DNA of 12,761 nt, taken from Fimenecus sp964457415 (GTDB taxonomy: Bacteria; Bacillota; Clostridia; Oscillospirales; Acutalibacteraceae). The translations under genes were made by a program, and so were the position numbers. Where the stretch lies: positions 1-12,761 of the forward strand of contig CAYWFB010000047.1 of assembly GCA_964457415.1 (NCBI GenBank). Direction: 5' to 3'. Below the pieces are notes generated by a model. The model did not search any database and was not told the origin of the DNA. It saw nothing but the letters and a program-made list of their open reading frames with translations. Shown here one piece after another: positions 12,389 through 12,761 of the stretch. Within the stretch, counting starts at the first letter, position 1. Each line of letters opens with the position of its first letter.

Positions 12389-12424
12389 CTATCTTCGTCT
12401 GCGTCGAATAGAGATAAAGAACAT
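12389..12424 (-). CDS. Leader peptide MFFISIRRRRR, candidate arrest peptide
   Basis: An 11-codon frame with a strong ribosome site, GGAGG (12433-12437), 8 bases before ATG. It encodes MFFISIRRRRR: a hydrophobic start and five successive Arg codons (CGA CGC AGA CGA AGA) right before TAG. It is the first start codon after the predicted transcription start and lies upstream of two competing helices and an intrinsic terminator. Known leader peptides of inducible resistance genes have the same size and position; in ErmDL an R-L-R stretch (+X+ motif) causes macrolide-dependent stalling. By analogy a ribosome paused on the Arg run would mask leader strand 2 and allow readthrough. Alternatives are sensing of charged tRNA-Arg or slow decoding of rare Arg codons. 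The peptide itself need have no other function. Confidence 0.75.
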   Translation of the reverse strand: MFFISIRRRRR

Positions 12425-12454
12425 ACCGATTTCCTCCAATTAAGATTTTAATTA

Positions 12455-12483
12455 ATTATACTACAAAAAAATATAAATTGCAA
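12455..12483 (-). promoter_or_regulatory. Promoter of the methyltransferase leader transcript
   Basis: On the minus strand TTGCAA (12478-12483), 17 bases, then consensus TATAAT (12455-12460). The predicted start near 12448 gives a leader of about 195 bases. The near-consensus boxes suggest constant transcription, with control left to the attenuator. Confidence 0.82.
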
Positions 12484-12664
12484 TAGATAAAATTAAATCC
12501 AGATTCTTTATATATTTTTGATGCTATTTTGATGATGTAGCAGACGGAATGTTTCAGAACAGAAAAAATATTTACGAAATTGACTTGTATTTTGACTTGC
12601 ATTTGTGCAAATTTTGACGCTTTTTATAGCATAAAATTGACCCCGTGCCGAGCATTTTATATAA
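12484..12664. other. AT-rich intergenic stretch with a 12-bp tandem repeat
   Basis: No gene is visible. TTGACTTGTATT (12580-12591) is followed at once by TTGACTTGCATT (12592-12603), 11 of 12 bases alike, and a small TTGCA-tttg-TGCAA dyad lies at 12598-12611. Several TTGAC boxes face right, but no gene follows on that strand within the window. Confidence 0.5.
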
Positions 12665-12704
12665 CGAAAAAGCCTTGAAATCACGCAGTTTCAAGGCTTT
12701 TTCG
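12665..12704 (-). terminator. Terminator after tRNA-Trp
   Basis: CGAAAAAGCCTTGAAA (12665-12680) pairs perfectly with TTTCAAGGCTTTTTCG (12689-12704), a 16-bp stem with an 8-base loop. The U-tract for the minus strand lies in the outer part of the stem. It starts 3 bases from the tRNA 3' end. Confidence 0.85.
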
Positions 12705-12706
12705 TA

Positions 12707-12761
12707 TGGCAGGGGCAGAAGGACTTGAACCCTCGGCACGCGGTTTTGGAGACCGCTGCTC
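12707..12761 (-). tRNA. tRNA-Trp, anticodon CCA, 5' part beyond the window
   Basis: The minus strand shows the 3' part of a tRNA: anticodon stem GCGGT/ACCGC with loop CTCCAAA (anticodon CCA), a T arm with loop TTCAAGT and stem GAGGG/CCTTC, the 3' acceptor strand ending GCCCCT, discriminator G73 (expected for tRNA-Trp) and an encoded CCA (12707-12709). The D arm and 5' acceptor strand lie past base 12761. Confidence 0.9.

Noticed and set aside
12263..12448. T-box or metabolite riboswitch in the methyltransferase leader
   Set aside because: No T-box consensus (TGGNACCGCG-like) or known riboswitch core was seen, and a translated small frame with its own ribosome site explains the leader better.

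Overview
The window looks like a chromosomal stretch of an anaerobic gut-type Clostridia, most likely in or near the Oscillospirales/Ruminococcaceae. This is inferred from moderate-to-low GC, strong AGGAGG ribosome sites, sigma-A promoters with 17-bp spacers, 2[4Fe-4S] aldo/keto reductase and enoate-reductase-like flavoenzymes, an anaerobic ferrous iron importer, and modular intergenic hairpin repeats of a kind I recall from gut Clostridia. No species can be named from the sequence alone.

Layout. 1-430: a GC-rich edge of unknown identity, then a small DUF6514-like gene with a terminator. 477-3187 (+): a ferrous iron locus, feoA, feoB and a small Cys-rich FeoB-associated membrane protein. It has a strong promoter and three copies of the palindrome GTTAGC-N4-GCTAA(C/A) at the promoter, in the 5' leader and between feoA and feoB, and it ends in a perfect terminator. 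3178-3351 (+): tRNA-Leu(CAG) with its own promoter and terminator. 3354-3554: an array of small hairpins separated by GTATATCATC/GATGATATAC-type repeats. 3602-5400 (+): an aldo/keto reductase with two [4Fe-4S] motifs, translationally coupled to an ECF transporter S component. 5410-7556 (-): a large FMN/[4Fe-4S]/FAD ene-reductase-like enzyme behind a consensus promoter with a perfect palindrome in its spacer. 7576-7655: a compound GC-rich intergenic repeat. 7661-8453 (-): a ComF-family phosphoribosyltransferase-like gene with a TTG start. 8527-11128 (+): a secreted alpha/beta-hydrolase (lipase-like) and a lipoprotein. 11189-11319 (-): tRNA-Pro(CGG). 11423-12483 (-): a SAM-dependent methyltransferase with an elaborate leader. 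12665-12761 (-): a terminator and the 3' part of tRNA-Trp(CCA).

The most interesting element is the methyltransferase leader on the minus strand (about 12263-12448). It has a consensus promoter and an 11-residue reading frame with its own Shine-Dalgarno, encoding MFFISIRRRRR. After that come a hairpin and a competing 10-bp pairing, then an intrinsic terminator with seven U residues that ends just before the methyltransferase ribosome site. This is the architecture of ribosome-mediated transcription attenuation, as known for antibiotic-inducible resistance genes (erm-type leaders, uORF attenuators). The Arg-rich C-terminus resembles the +X+ arrest motif of ErmDL-type leader peptides. The controlled gene, however, is a UbiE-like class I methyltransferase, not an Erm. 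It may therefore be an undescribed drug-responsive resistance or detoxification gene; function and inducer are inference.

As a whole the window is a chain of short independent transcription units, each with a recognisable promoter and terminator, rather than one pathway.
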